Source of the DNA: Streptomyces sp. NBC_01214
GTDB lineage: Bacteria; Actinomycetota; Actinomycetes; Streptomycetales; Streptomycetaceae
DNA length: 64,000 nucleotides
Assembly: GCF_026340975.1 (NCBI RefSeq)
Contig: NZ_JAPEOS010000002.1
Span: 2,043,001 to 2,107,000, forward strand
Reading direction: 5' to 3'
The position numbers and the translations under genes were made by a program. The notes under the pieces were generated by a model. The model made no database searches, was not told where the DNA came from, and was given only the letters and a program-made list of their open reading frames with translations. How positions within the stretch are numbered: the first letter of the stretch is position 1; every line of letters starts with the position of its first letter. Positions 9,051 through 17,448 of the stretch are shown here, in pieces.

Positions 9051-9860
9051 ATGATGCGCCGGATCGCGCGCGCCCCCTGGGAACTGCTCAAACGGACCTT
9101 CGGCTGGCTGGTGCTCTTCGAAGCCAGGAACAAGGTCCTACTGGCCCCCTCCGCCCTGCGGCTGCGCCGTTTCGAGGACGCCGAGACCCGCCGCCTGGCC
9201 GCCGACCTGGGCGAGCCCCCGGCCGCCCTCGTCGCCACCGTCATCCCCACCCACCGGCGCCCCGAGGCACTGCGCGCGGCGGTCCGCTCCGCGCTCGGCC
9301 AGACGGTCACCGACCAGGTGGTCATCGTCGTCGACGACGGCGCCGGCCTGCCCGAACTGCCCGCCGACCCGAGGCTGTTCGCGGTCTCCCTGGCCCGCAA
9401 CACGGCGACCGCCGGAGTCGTGCGCAATGTGGGGATCCGGCTGACCGAGTCGCGCTACGTGGCCTTCCTCGACGACGACAACCTCTGGGAGCCCGACCAC
9501 CTGGAGCAGGCCCTGGCCACGCTGGAGGCACCCGACGGGCCGGACGCCGTCTACACCGCACTGCGCAGGGTGCTGCCCGACGGCACCGACCGGGACGTCC
9601 TCTCGGTGCCCTTCGACCGCCGCCGCGCCGCCCACGAGGCCTTCCTGGACACCAACGCCTTCGTGGCGCGGCGCACCCGGTCCCTGCACTTCAGCCGGTT
9701 GCGCCGCACCCCGGAGGTGCTGCCCCGCGAGGACTGGGAGCTGATCCGCCGCTACGCCCGCCGCCACGAGGTGCGCCACCTGCCCCGGGCGACGGTCCGC
9801 TACCTGGTCAACCCGGACAGCTTCTGGACCAGTTGGGACGGAGCGGCCCCGGCCCCCTAG
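9051..9860 (+). CDS. Glycosyltransferase family 2
   Basis: A 269-residue GT-A fold glycosyltransferase. The nucleotide-binding start is VATVIPTHRRPEAL, followed by VIVVDDG, RNVGIRLTES and the metal-binding YVAFLDDDN motif. The C-terminal part is cytoplasmic with no clear transmembrane helix. The ATG follows a GAAAGGA ribosome-binding site. Its TAG stop overlaps the stop of the convergent cupin gene within a shared CTAG. It probably adds one sugar to the repeat unit; donor and linkage are unknown. Confidence 0.85.
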   Translation: MMRRIARAPWELLKRTFGWLVLFEARNKVLLAPSALRLRRFEDAETRRLAADLGEPPAALVATVIPTHRRPEALRAAVRSALGQTVTDQVVIVVDDGAGLPELPADPRLFAVSLARNTATAGVVRNVGIRLTESRYVAFLDDDNLWEPDHLEQALATLEAPDGPDAVYTALRRVLPDGTDRDVLSVPFDRRRAAHEAFLDTNAFVARRTRSLHFSRLRRTPEVLPREDWELIRRYARRHEVRHLPRATVRYLVNPDSFWTSWDGAAPAP

Positions 9861-10324
9861 CCGGCCGGCTCCTCGTACGTGATGCCGTGCCGATGGGCGA
9901 TCCGGTTCAGCCGCGCCGGATCCAGCCGGCCGTCGACCGTGAGCCGCGGCCCAGCTTCGATCATGTCCTCGACGAAGCACTCCCAGCCGCCCGGCGAGGA
10001 GATCTGCAGCACCCGCGGCGGCCTGCCCGGCCCGGGGCGCAGCGCGTGCGGCACACCGCGGGGGAGCAGGACGAACTGTCCGGCGGTCAAGGTGTGGGAG
10101 CGGCCCCCGGTGTCGACGAGGAGCTCGCCTTCGAGCACGTACACGCTCTCGTCCGCCACGTGGTGGGTGTGGGGCGGGATCTCCCGCGCCAGCACCACCT
10201 CGAGCAGGGAGAAGCGTCCTTCGGTGTCCCCCGTGGCCGCCTTCACCGAGAAGGCGGGCGGGAGCGGGATCCGGCCCGGACGGGCCTCTCCCGCATCGAG
10301 GAGGACGAAGCGTTCGTGGGACAC
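9857..10324 (-). CDS. Cupin-domain protein
   Basis: A 155-residue single cupin. Metal-ligand candidates are His52/His54 in PPHTHH, Glu59 and His93 in RGVPHAL, framing the conserved beta-barrel (VYVLEGELLVDTGG, AGQFVLLPRG). The start is GTG at 10324. The gene lies 56 bp downstream of the amidohydrolase on the same strand and converges on the GT2 gene. Small cupins of this kind act as dioxygenases, isomerases or sensors, and the substrate is unknown. With the amidohydrolase and ECF41 sigma factor it forms a unit unlike the surrounding glycan genes. Confidence 0.8.
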   Translation of the reverse strand: MSHERFVLLDAGEARPGRIPLPPAFSVKAATGDTEGRFSLLEVVLAREIPPHTHHVADESVYVLEGELLVDTGGRSHTLTAGQFVLLPRGVPHALRPGPGRPPRVLQISSPGGWECFVEDMIEAGPRLTVDGRLDPARLNRIAHRHGITYEEPAG

Positions 10325-10380
10325 GGGTGTGTTCCTTTCCTGGAAGGGTGGGGGACGACGGCGGGCGCGCCGGCCCGGGG

Positions 10381-11532
10381 TCAGCGGGCCTGCCGCCGTC
10401 CGCGGCGCCAGACGTCGACGACCGCACCGAGGGCCGAGACCTCCTCGGTCGGGTCTCCCTCCACGAGCAGCAGGTCCGCGCGCAGGCCCGGGGCGATCCG
10501 GCCCCGGTCGGACAGGCCGGAGTACCGGGCCGGCAGGGCGGTCGCCGCGGTCAGTGCCTCCTGCGGTCGCAGGCCGCCGTCCCGCGTGAGCAGTTCCAGT
10601 TCACGGTGGAGTCCCGCGCCGTGGGCGGGCGCGAAGGGGGTGGCGTCGGTGCCGGCGAGGAGTGGGACGCCGGCCTCGCGCAGCGCGCGGAGCGCGCCGA
10701 CGGCGGCCGGGTACCGGCCGGGGGGCACGCAGGCCGGCGCGCCGGAGCCCTGGGTGTCGACCGCCTCGAAGTAGGCGAGCGTGGACACGACGAACACGCC
10801 CTGGTCACGGACGCGCCGGGCGAGGCGTCCGGAAGCCGGGTCCTGCGGGGCGAGGTCCGCCCACACATGGGCGAGCCCGTCCACCCCCGCGTCGAGCGCG
10901 GTGACCACGTCGGCGGCGGTGACCGCGTGCGCGACGACCGGGAGCCCGGCCGCGTGGGCGGCCGCGGTCAGGGCTGCCGCGACCGCCGGGGACATGACGG
11001 GGAGGTCGGTGCCGTGCATCGTCCCGTCGTCGATGACGAGCTTGAGGAAGTCGCTGCCCTCGGCGAGCCGCGCCTCCACGAAGTCCGCGGCCCGCTCCGG
11101 ATCGGTCACGAAGTCGATCTCCGTCACCTCCGCCGGGTCGAGCAGCGTGCCGGTCAGCGCGGCGATCAGCTGGGTCGGGTGTCCGCCGGGTGCGGTCGCC
11201 AGCAGGCCGGCGCTGCGCAGATCGGCCACGTCGTCGCGCTCGGCGGCGAGTTGCCGGTGCCGGGCGAGCGGGCGCGGCAGGCAGAACATGTCGAGCTCGG
11301 TCGTGACCCCGTGGCGCAGGGCCTCGGCGAGACTGCCGTCGAAGACGTGGGTGTGCGCGTCGATCAGCCCCGGCAGCAAGGTCCGGCCGCGGCCGTCGAC
11401 CTCGACGTCGGCGACCCCGGCCGCCCCGGGGGTGCAGACCGCCACGATCAGGTCGTCCTCCAGGACCACGTCCTGGACACCGGCACCGCGCTCGCCGTCG
11501 AAGACGCGGACGCCGTGGATCCGTGTACGCAT
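10381..11532 (-). CDS. Metal-dependent amidohydrolase family protein
   Basis: A 383-residue cytoplasmic amidohydrolase (imidazolonepropionase/prolidase-like subgroup). The metal-binding DAHTH motif (His60, His62), a candidate bridging Lys in FLKLVIDDG, two further His (VVAHAV, GLAHVW) and the catalytic Asp in LAGTDATPF are all present. I chose the ATG at 11532 because AGGAGG lies just upstream; a longer frame to 11616 lacks such a site. It diverges from the ECF41 sigma gene at 11714, the usual layout for an ECF41 target. The substrate is unknown. Confidence 0.85.
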   Translation of the reverse strand: MRTRIHGVRVFDGERGAGVQDVVLEDDLIVAVCTPGAAGVADVEVDGRGRTLLPGLIDAHTHVFDGSLAEALRHGVTTELDMFCLPRPLARHRQLAAERDDVADLRSAGLLATAPGGHPTQLIAALTGTLLDPAEVTEIDFVTDPERAADFVEARLAEGSDFLKLVIDDGTMHGTDLPVMSPAVAAALTAAAHAAGLPVVAHAVTAADVVTALDAGVDGLAHVWADLAPQDPASGRLARRVRDQGVFVVSTLAYFEAVDTQGSGAPACVPPGRYPAAVGALRALREAGVPLLAGTDATPFAPAHGAGLHRELELLTRDGGLRPQEALTAATALPARYSGLSDRGRIAPGLRADLLLVEGDPTEEVSALGAVVDVWRRGRRQAR

Positions 11533-11713
11533 GAAAGGTCCTCCTCCTGCGAGCCGGGGAGGCCCTTCCTCCCCGGACTCCACCACAGAGGGCGAACCCG
11601 GCTCCGGCTGTGACACCGCAGCAGGACGTCGTGACGCGGCTCACACCCGGGCCGCCCCGTGTCACACTTCCGGCCCGGCGGACCTCTTCGGTCACGGCAG
11701 ACAAGGAGGACGC

Positions 11714-12637
11714 ATGACCGCCACGCCACCGCCCCACCCGACCGACTCCGTCACCGACCGCTTCCTCGGCCACCGCGAACTGCTCTTCTCGGTGGTCTAC
11801 AACATGCTGGGCAGCGTCACCGACACCGAGGACGCGCTCCAGGACGTGTGGCTGGCCTGGTCCGCCCGGCACCGCAGGCCGGGCGCGGAGCCCGTCGAGA
11901 ACGCCCGCGCGTACCTCGTACGGATCGCGGTGAACCAGGCGCTCGCCCGGCGGGCCGAGATGAGCCGCCGCCAGGAGGCCTACGTGGGCACGTGGCTGCC
12001 CGAGCCGTTGACGGCCGTCGACGATCACGGCGCCGAAGGGGTCGAGCGGGCCGAGGCGCTGTCGATGGCACTGCTCGTGGTCCTGGAGACGTTGTCCCCG
12101 TTGGAACGCGCCGTGTTCGTCCTGCACGAGGCGTTCGGATTCGCGCACCCGGAGATCGCGCGGATCCTGGACCGCTCGCCGACGGCCGTCCGTCAACTCG
12201 CCACCCGGGCGCGCCGCCACGTCCACGCGCGCCGCCCCCGGCACCGGCCCGAAGCGGACCTGCACGCCCGGGTGACCGAGCGCTTCGCCGTGGCAGCGCT
12301 CGGCGGGGACCTGCGGACGCTCCTCGAACTCCTCGCGCCCGATGTGACGCTCTGGACCGACGGCGGCGGCAAGGGCCCCGCGGTCAGCCTCCACCCCGTC
12401 CACGGCCGCGACGGCGTCGCCGCCGTGTTCATGGCCGTTGCCCGCGCACTCCCGGCGGCGGGCGTCGACCTGCGCTACCGCCGGGTGGCCGGCGACCCCG
12501 GCGCGCTCGTCTTCGCGGACGGCAGTCCGCTCGCCGTCGTCGTGGTGGACCTGACCCCCGAAGGGGACCGGATCTGCGGTGTCTTCTCGGTCACCAACCC
12601 CGACAAGCTCACCGGAATCCGGCCCCCGGCCCCCTGA
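11714..12637 (+). CDS. ECF41-family sigma factor (SigJ-like) with SnoaL-like extension
   Basis: A 307-residue extracytoplasmic-function sigma factor. Region 2 occupies about residues 15-85 (YNMLGSVTDTEDALQDVWL), and region 4 about 120-175, with its helix-turn-helix around HPEIARILDRSPTAVRQ. A SnoaL-like C-terminal domain carries the ECF41 hallmarks DGGGK (216-220) and NPDKL (295-299). In ECF41 the C-terminal domain, not a separate anti-sigma factor, controls activity. The ATG has AAGGAGG upstream. Divergent orientation suggests it transcribes the amidohydrolase-cupin pair. Confidence 0.88.
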   Translation: MTATPPPHPTDSVTDRFLGHRELLFSVVYNMLGSVTDTEDALQDVWLAWSARHRRPGAEPVENARAYLVRIAVNQALARRAEMSRRQEAYVGTWLPEPLTAVDDHGAEGVERAEALSMALLVVLETLSPLERAVFVLHEAFGFAHPEIARILDRSPTAVRQLATRARRHVHARRPRHRPEADLHARVTERFAVAALGGDLRTLLELLAPDVTLWTDGGGKGPAVSLHPVHGRDGVAAVFMAVARALPAAGVDLRYRRVAGDPGALVFADGSPLAVVVVDLTPEGDRICGVFSVTNPDKLTGIRPPAP

Positions 12638-12650
12638 AGCACCCCGGGGG
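12623..12650. terminator. Possible bidirectional terminator
   Basis: A CCCCCGG/CCGGGGG inverted repeat with a 14-nt loop spans the end of the sigma-factor gene and the gap before the convergent GT2 gene. There is no T-run, which is usual in Streptomyces. The evidence is the repeat and the convergent gene ends only. Confidence 0.3.
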
Positions 12651-12663
12651 CGTCACGGGGGCG

Positions 12664-13635
12664 TCACGGCCCTGGCGTGGCCCGCAACGCGGACGGGCTG
12701 GCCAGGGCCTTCGCGGCCGCCAGGCTCGCGGGCCGGCCGAGCACCGCACGGGAGGTCTCCCGCAGCAGCACGGCCGCCCGGAACGCGGCGGTCGCCGCCG
12801 CCCCGTTCCGGCGCCCGTAGAGCCGGACCCGGTTGAGCGTCAGCAGGGTCCACAACCGGGGCGACACCTGCGAGTCCCCGCCCAGATGGGTGGCCGTGGC
12901 CGCGGGCTCCAGCCGGGTGACGAAGCCGAGGTCCCGGGCCCGCAGGCAGTACTCGGTCTCCTCCGAGTACAGGAAGAAGGACTCGTCCCAGGCCCCGCAC
13001 GCCTCCAGACACTCCCCGGACAGGGCCATCAGCGCGCCCGTCGCCCAGTCCGCGACCGTCGCCCGCTCGTACGCGGCGGGATCGGTGACCATCTCGCTCC
13101 AGCGCGGGAACCGCCCGGCCCGGCGGTTGCCCAGCACCGCCTCGCCGAGCGCCCGGGTCACCTGCGACTCCCGGCGCAGCGAGAGCAGCAGCGTACGGCC
13201 GTCCTCCTCGTACAGCAGCGGGACGCTGATCCCGACCCGGCCGCCGCCGGGCGCCCCGGTGCCCAGCGCGTCCACGAGGACCTTGGCGCAGCCCCGCCTC
13301 ATCCGGACGTCCGGATTGCAGACCAGGGCCGCCCGGAAGCCGCCCTCCCACGCGGCCGCGGTCCCGAGGGCGGCGTTCACCCCGGCCGCGTAGCCGGCGT
13401 TGCGGCCGGTCTGCACGACCGTCGCGTCCGGCGCCAGGGAGCGGATCAGCTCCACGGTGCCGTCGGCCGAGTCGTTGTCGGCGACGACCAGGCGCCAGTC
13501 GAGCCCGGCCATGCCCTCGGGCAGCGAGGCGAGGAACTCCGGGAGCACCCCGGCGCTGTTCCAGGTGACGACGAGGACCGCTACGGGGCCGGCACCCGGC
13601 TCCGGTCGGCGGGCGGCTGGCTGGCTGAACTGCAT
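12664..13635 (-). CDS. Glycosyltransferase family 2, rhamnosyltransferase-like
   Basis: A 323-residue GT2 enzyme of the WbbL/rhamnosyltransferase-like group. It has VLVVTWNSAGVLPEFL at the N-terminus, VVADNDSADGT, a central CNPDVRM acidic motif, and FFLYSEETEYCLRARDLG, typical of this group. The ATG at 13635 has GTGGAG upstream and lies 55 bp inside the end of the polymerase gene at 13581, in another frame, so the two are probably coupled. A cytoplasmic, membrane-associated role adding a deoxyhexose or similar sugar is likely, but the donor is not determined. Confidence 0.85.
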   Translation of the reverse strand: MQFSQPAARRPEPGAGPVAVLVVTWNSAGVLPEFLASLPEGMAGLDWRLVVADNDSADGTVELIRSLAPDATVVQTGRNAGYAAGVNAALGTAAAWEGGFRAALVCNPDVRMRRGCAKVLVDALGTGAPGGGRVGISVPLLYEEDGRTLLLSLRRESQVTRALGEAVLGNRRAGRFPRWSEMVTDPAAYERATVADWATGALMALSGECLEACGAWDESFFLYSEETEYCLRARDLGFVTRLEPAATATHLGGDSQVSPRLWTLLTLNRVRLYGRRNGAAATAAFRAAVLLRETSRAVLGRPASLAAAKALASPSALRATPGP

Positions 13636-15596
13636 GGGGACTCCACGGTTGCGGGCTCCGGCGCCGCGCGCCGGACGAACCCGAGGTAGCTGCCTCCGGC
13701 GGCGATCGTCAGGAAGAACACCCCGGCGAACATCGGGAAGCTGAGGGCGTCGAAGGTGGCGGCGATGACGAGGGAGACCAGGGCGGACGCGAAGAACGCC
13801 TGCCCGAGCTCCCGGTCGGACTCGGTACGGGCCAACCTGCGGATGGCACCGCCCTGGTGGATCCCGGTGAACAGCAGGACCAGGAGCGCGATCAGCCCCA
13901 CGAGGCCCATCTCCGCCAGGGTGAGCATGTACTGGTTGTCGGTGAAGAAGAACAGTTCGGGCAGGAAGGTCCCGAAGCCCCGCCCGAACAGCGGCCGTTC
14001 GGTGAGGTAGGGGACGATCGCGCTGTACTTGACGGTACGGGCCTGGGTGCTGCTGTCGGAGTTCGACACGAACGAGGCGAAGAGCGCCGTGATGGTGCCG
14101 ATCAGCCCCGGGATGATCACCTTGAAGCAGGCGACCGAGCCCATCAGCAGACCGATCGCGGCCCACCGCCGCTCCGGCTTCCAGCGCAGCACCATCACGA
14201 GGATCACGATGAGCGCCCCGATGATGGAGGTCCGCGACACCGTCAGCGGCAGGGCGCCGCCCATCAGCACCACGGGCCCCCAGCGCCGCCAGGCGCGCAG
14301 GTGCCGGCGTACCGGATCGAAGGCCTGCTGCACCGCGAAGGGCAGCAGGATGGCGAGCATCCCGCCGAACTCCAGGGGCTGCGCCGTGGTGGACCGCGGC
14401 CGGGTGAAGGAACCCCGGTCCAGCGTGGTGATCTGGGCGACGCTGGACTGTAGGCCCGGGATGCTGATGCTGTCGGCGATGTTCGTCGCGGTGAAGAAGT
14501 CGTAGAAGCCGATGGCGGCCACCACCGACCCCATCACCACGGCCCGGCGCAGCAGCACGTCCAGGCGCTCACGGTCCTGGATCCCCGCGGAGACCAGCAC
14601 CACCAGGGACACCCAGACGAGCAGCCCGATCAGACCGCGGTCCGCCGCCAGGACCTCCTTGTGCGAGCTGCCGCGCATCGCGTTCGCGAGGTACGAGCCC
14701 AGCACGGAGAAGGCCAGCAGGCACATCACCACCCGCGGCAGCCGGGTGCCGGGGGCGGGCCGGATCCGGCCGGTGATCCACGTCGCGAGGTACCAGAACA
14801 GGCACAGCAGCGCGAACACGTTGGCCGGGGTGCCCACCCCGCCCATGCCCGGCAGGGTCAGGTTCGAGGGGATGAAGAAGGCCAGCGCCAGGTAGCAGCT
14901 CAGCAGGGCCGTCGCGTCCAGCTGCCGCCCCCACGGCTTGCGGCGCCCGCGCGCCCGGGCCGGAGCGGCCCCGGCCGCGCGCCTGCGCCGCAGTGCCGCC
15001 AGCAGGCTGTCCGTCAGGAAGGAGAAGGTGAAGGCGGACGTGGTGCCCAGGATGACGACGCCCAGCACCTGCTGGTAGCGGCTCTTCATCTGGGGCACCG
15101 GGGTCTGCGGCAGCACCACGGGGGCCGTCTGCACCATGTACGCCGGCTTGACCTTGGCCGCCGCCTGGAGCGCGTTGAGCGTCTCCCCGGCGAAAGCGGT
15201 CAGCTTGTTGGTCTCCTCCAGTACGTTCGCCCGGTCGGTCCCCGTGACGGTCAGCGTCAGCATCGGACCCGAGGTGTTCGCGGCGAACCCGACCGTGTAC
15301 GGATCGGTCACCCCGATGCCCTGGAGGTCCCGTGCCGCGTCCGTCCCCGACAGCGTCCTGATCAGCACGTCCGCGGTGACCACCAGCGAACCGCCGGCGT
15401 TCGAGATGGGATTGCCGAAGGCGGGGGCCAGTTCGGCCACCGCCGTCGAGTCGAGCAGCGCCACCGAGCTCTGCGACTGGTAGGCCACCGGCACCGAACG
15501 GTACAGGTGCGCCCCCGCGAGCAGACTGATCAGCGTCAGCGGCACCATCACGTACCAGCGGCGCCGGAGCACCGCGAGGATCTCACCGATGCTCAT
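13581..15596 (-). CDS. Wzz-Wzy fusion: co-polymerase domain joined to O-antigen polymerase/ligase
   Basis: A 671-residue membrane protein that joins two functions usually encoded separately. Residues 1-210 match a Wzz-like protein: GEILAVLRRRWYV, a helix at about 14-35, a periplasmic-type domain, and a second helix at about 185-205. A basic linker (about 210-228) follows. The rest, to about 640, is a 10-12 helix Wzy/WaaL-type polymerase with the large external loop and the RPLFGRGFGTFL and DNQYMLTLAEMGLVGL motifs. The ATG at 15596 is preferred over a start eight codons upstream because it matches the other Wzz-like N-termini. The 3' end overlaps the GT2 gene by 55 bp. Confidence 0.82.
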   Translation of the reverse strand: MSIGEILAVLRRRWYVMVPLTLISLLAGAHLYRSVPVAYQSQSSVALLDSTAVAELAPAFGNPISNAGGSLVVTADVLIRTLSGTDAARDLQGIGVTDPYTVGFAANTSGPMLTLTVTGTDRANVLEETNKLTAFAGETLNALQAAAKVKPAYMVQTAPVVLPQTPVPQMKSRYQQVLGVVILGTTSAFTFSFLTDSLLAALRRRRAAGAAPARARGRRKPWGRQLDATALLSCYLALAFFIPSNLTLPGMGGVGTPANVFALLCLFWYLATWITGRIRPAPGTRLPRVVMCLLAFSVLGSYLANAMRGSSHKEVLAADRGLIGLLVWVSLVVLVSAGIQDRERLDVLLRRAVVMGSVVAAIGFYDFFTATNIADSISIPGLQSSVAQITTLDRGSFTRPRSTTAQPLEFGGMLAILLPFAVQQAFDPVRRHLRAWRRWGPVVLMGGALPLTVSRTSIIGALIVILVMVLRWKPERRWAAIGLLMGSVACFKVIIPGLIGTITALFASFVSNSDSSTQARTVKYSAIVPYLTERPLFGRGFGTFLPELFFFTDNQYMLTLAEMGLVGLIALLVLLFTGIHQGGAIRRLARTESDRELGQAFFASALVSLVIAATFDALSFPMFAGVFFLTIAAGGSYLGFVRRAAPEPATVESPCSSASQPPADRSRVPAP

Positions 15597-15676
15597 GAAC
15601 ACCCCCCGAGCACACCGCAATTGATGGCGGACCTACCCGTGTCCTGGAAAGATCGGTCACAACGGAAGGAATCCCT

Positions 15677-16381
15677 GTGTCGCCTGGTGAGTTGATCCGT
15701 GCGCTGCGTCGGCGCTGGTACGTCCTGATCGTGGCGGCGGTGCTCGCGGCCGCCGGAGCCGTGCAAGTGCTGCACCCCACCCAGACGTACCTGAGTACGG
15801 CGATCGTCGTGCTCAAACCGCCGGTGACGGACAACCAGCCCAACCAGCTGGCCAATCTGCAACCGCCGCTCGCCGCCGTCTCCTACGCCGCGGTCCAGCA
15901 GCTGGACTCGCCCGAGGGGACGCAGGAGCTGCGCGCCGCGGGGGTGCGCGGCACGTACCGGCTGATCCCGCGGAACAGCGGGACCAGCGTCACCCCGCGC
16001 TATCTGATCCCCTCGCTCCAGATCCAGGCCGAGCAGGCCGAACCCGCCGCTGCCGACACGGCGGTCCGGAAGATCATCGAGATCTACACCAAGCACCTGA
16101 CGGACATGCAGACGCAGCAAGGGGTCCCGGAATCCGCGCGGATGAGCGTGACGCTGCTGGTGCCGCCCACCGCGGCGGTGCAGACCGGCAACAAGAGCCG
16201 GGGCCTCGCCGGGGCGGCCCTGCTGGGCGGGGTCGGCGGTGTGGTCGTGGCCCTGTGGACCGACCGGCTCCTGACGCGCCGGAGCCGGCGCCGGCAGCGG
16301 CACGAGGCCGCCGCCGACGCCGGTCCGGTGGTCCGGGCCGAGGAGCCCGAGCGGGCCGCCCTCGCCGGGGCGACCCGCTGA
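15677..16381 (+). CDS. Wzz-like polysaccharide co-polymerase
   Basis: A 234-residue two-helix membrane protein. The N-terminus ELIRALRRRWYVLIV is near-identical in pattern to the Wzz-like domains at 5736 and 13581. The external domain is shorter (about residues 40-170). A second transmembrane helix lies around 176-198, then a basic/acidic cytoplasmic tail. No kinase domain or tyrosine cluster is seen. A GTG start follows GGAAGGA. It diverges from the Wzz-Wzy fusion with an 80-bp gap and converges on a GT2 gene 17 bp away. Its probable role is chain-length control or an export scaffold. Confidence 0.75.
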   Translation: MSPGELIRALRRRWYVLIVAAVLAAAGAVQVLHPTQTYLSTAIVVLKPPVTDNQPNQLANLQPPLAAVSYAAVQQLDSPEGTQELRAAGVRGTYRLIPRNSGTSVTPRYLIPSLQIQAEQAEPAAADTAVRKIIEIYTKHLTDMQTQQGVPESARMSVTLLVPPTAAVQTGNKSRGLAGAALLGGVGGVVVALWTDRLLTRRSRRRQRHEAAADAGPVVRAEEPERAALAGATR

Positions 16382-16398
16382 ACACGGCGTTCGAGTCA

Positions 16399-17448
16399 TC
16401 AAATCCCTCGACGCTTCCAGGACCGCCACCACAGCCACTCGCGCCCCCGGTCGACCACGGCCGAGAGCACGAGCGGCTGGAGGTACGGCATGGTGCGCGC
16501 CCCGATGCGCCGGCGCCTGAGCAGCGCCCGGTACTCGGCCAGCTTCGTGTAGTCCCCGGGCAGGCACTCGGCCGCGAACTCCACGAGCTCGTCGACCGGT
16601 ACCAGCGCGGTGCGTCCCCGGTCGTACGCCCGGTAGGCGCGCCGCAGCGCGTACCGGGCGAGCCGGGTGCGCGCCGCCAGCGCCAGCCGGTCGGCCCCCG
16701 GCAGTAGCCCGGAGCACTTGTCGAGCACCGAGTCGAAGGCGACGAGGCGCTGGCGCAGGTCGTCGAGCTGACCGCCGAAGTCCGTGGTGGACATGTTGTT
16801 GCCGTGGACCCGGTAGAAGGCCTGGTCGGCCCCGCGGACGTAGCCCACGTCGGCGTGCGCCGCGAGCCGCATCCACATCTCGATGTCGCCGGCGTGCGGC
16901 AGCTCCGGATCGTAGCCCCCGACCTTGCGCTGGAGACTGGTGCGGACCACCACCTCGGGCGAGGTGATGCACCCGGTGCCCTCCCGGAACCGCCGGTCCA
17001 GCCACCACCGTCCGGGGTAGACGACCGATCCGGTGCTGCGGGTGCGGGCCGCGGGCAGCGGTCCGCCGTGCTGGAAGCGCAGCGGCCTGCCGTAGGCGAA
17101 ACCGGCCTCCGGATGCGCGTCGAGCAGGGCCGCCGCGCGCACCAGGGCCCCCGGGACCAGCCGGTCGTCCGCCGACAGCAGGGCGACGTAGTCCCCGTCG
17201 GCCCACTCCAGCAGACCCTCGTTGTAGGTGGCGATGTGGCCCTTGTTGGTTTCGTGGACCCGTACTTCGATCCGCGGGTCGGCGGCCGCCAGCGCGCGGG
17301 CGACCTCAGCGGAGTCGTCGGGCGAGGCGTCGTCGATGATCAGTACCCGGACGTCGACGCCCTCCTGCTCGTCCAGCACGCTCTTGACGCAGTCCGCCAG
17401 GAAGTGGCCGTACTTGTAGCAGGGGATCACCACGCTGACCGTGCTCAC
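16399..17448 (-). CDS. Glycosyltransferase family 2
   Basis: A 349-residue GT2 enzyme. STVSVVIPCYKYGHFL opens the GT-A fold, with LIIDDASPDDSA and the metal-binding LLSADDRLVPG following. RFREGTGCITSPEVVVR and AGDIEMWMRLA match the acceptor side of related transferases. The C-terminal 80 residues are basic and helical. The GTG start at 17448 overlaps the TGA of the DUF4082 gene (GTGA), so its translation should be coupled to that secreted protein. Donor and acceptor are unknown. Confidence 0.85.
   Translation of the reverse strand: MSTVSVVIPCYKYGHFLADCVKSVLDEQEGVDVRVLIIDDASPDDSAEVARALAAADPRIEVRVHETNKGHIATYNEGLLEWADGDYVALLSADDRLVPGALVRAAALLDAHPEAGFAYGRPLRFQHGGPLPAARTRSTGSVVYPGRWWLDRRFREGTGCITSPEVVVRTSLQRKVGGYDPELPHAGDIEMWMRLAAHADVGYVRGADQAFYRVHGNNMSTTDFGGQLDDLRQRLVAFDSVLDKCSGLLPGADRLALAARTRLARYALRRAYRAYDRGRTALVPVDELVEFAAECLPGDYTKLAEYRALLRRRRIGARTMPYLQPLVLSAVVDRGREWLWWRSWKRRGI

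Noticed and set aside
11659..13689. A 676-codon plus-strand frame covering the ECF41 gene and the following minus-strand GT2 gene
   Set aside because: It conflicts with the ECF41 frame, which carries sigma regions 2 and 4 and the DGGGK motif, and with the GT2 gene. The product is Arg/Pro/Gly low-complexity.
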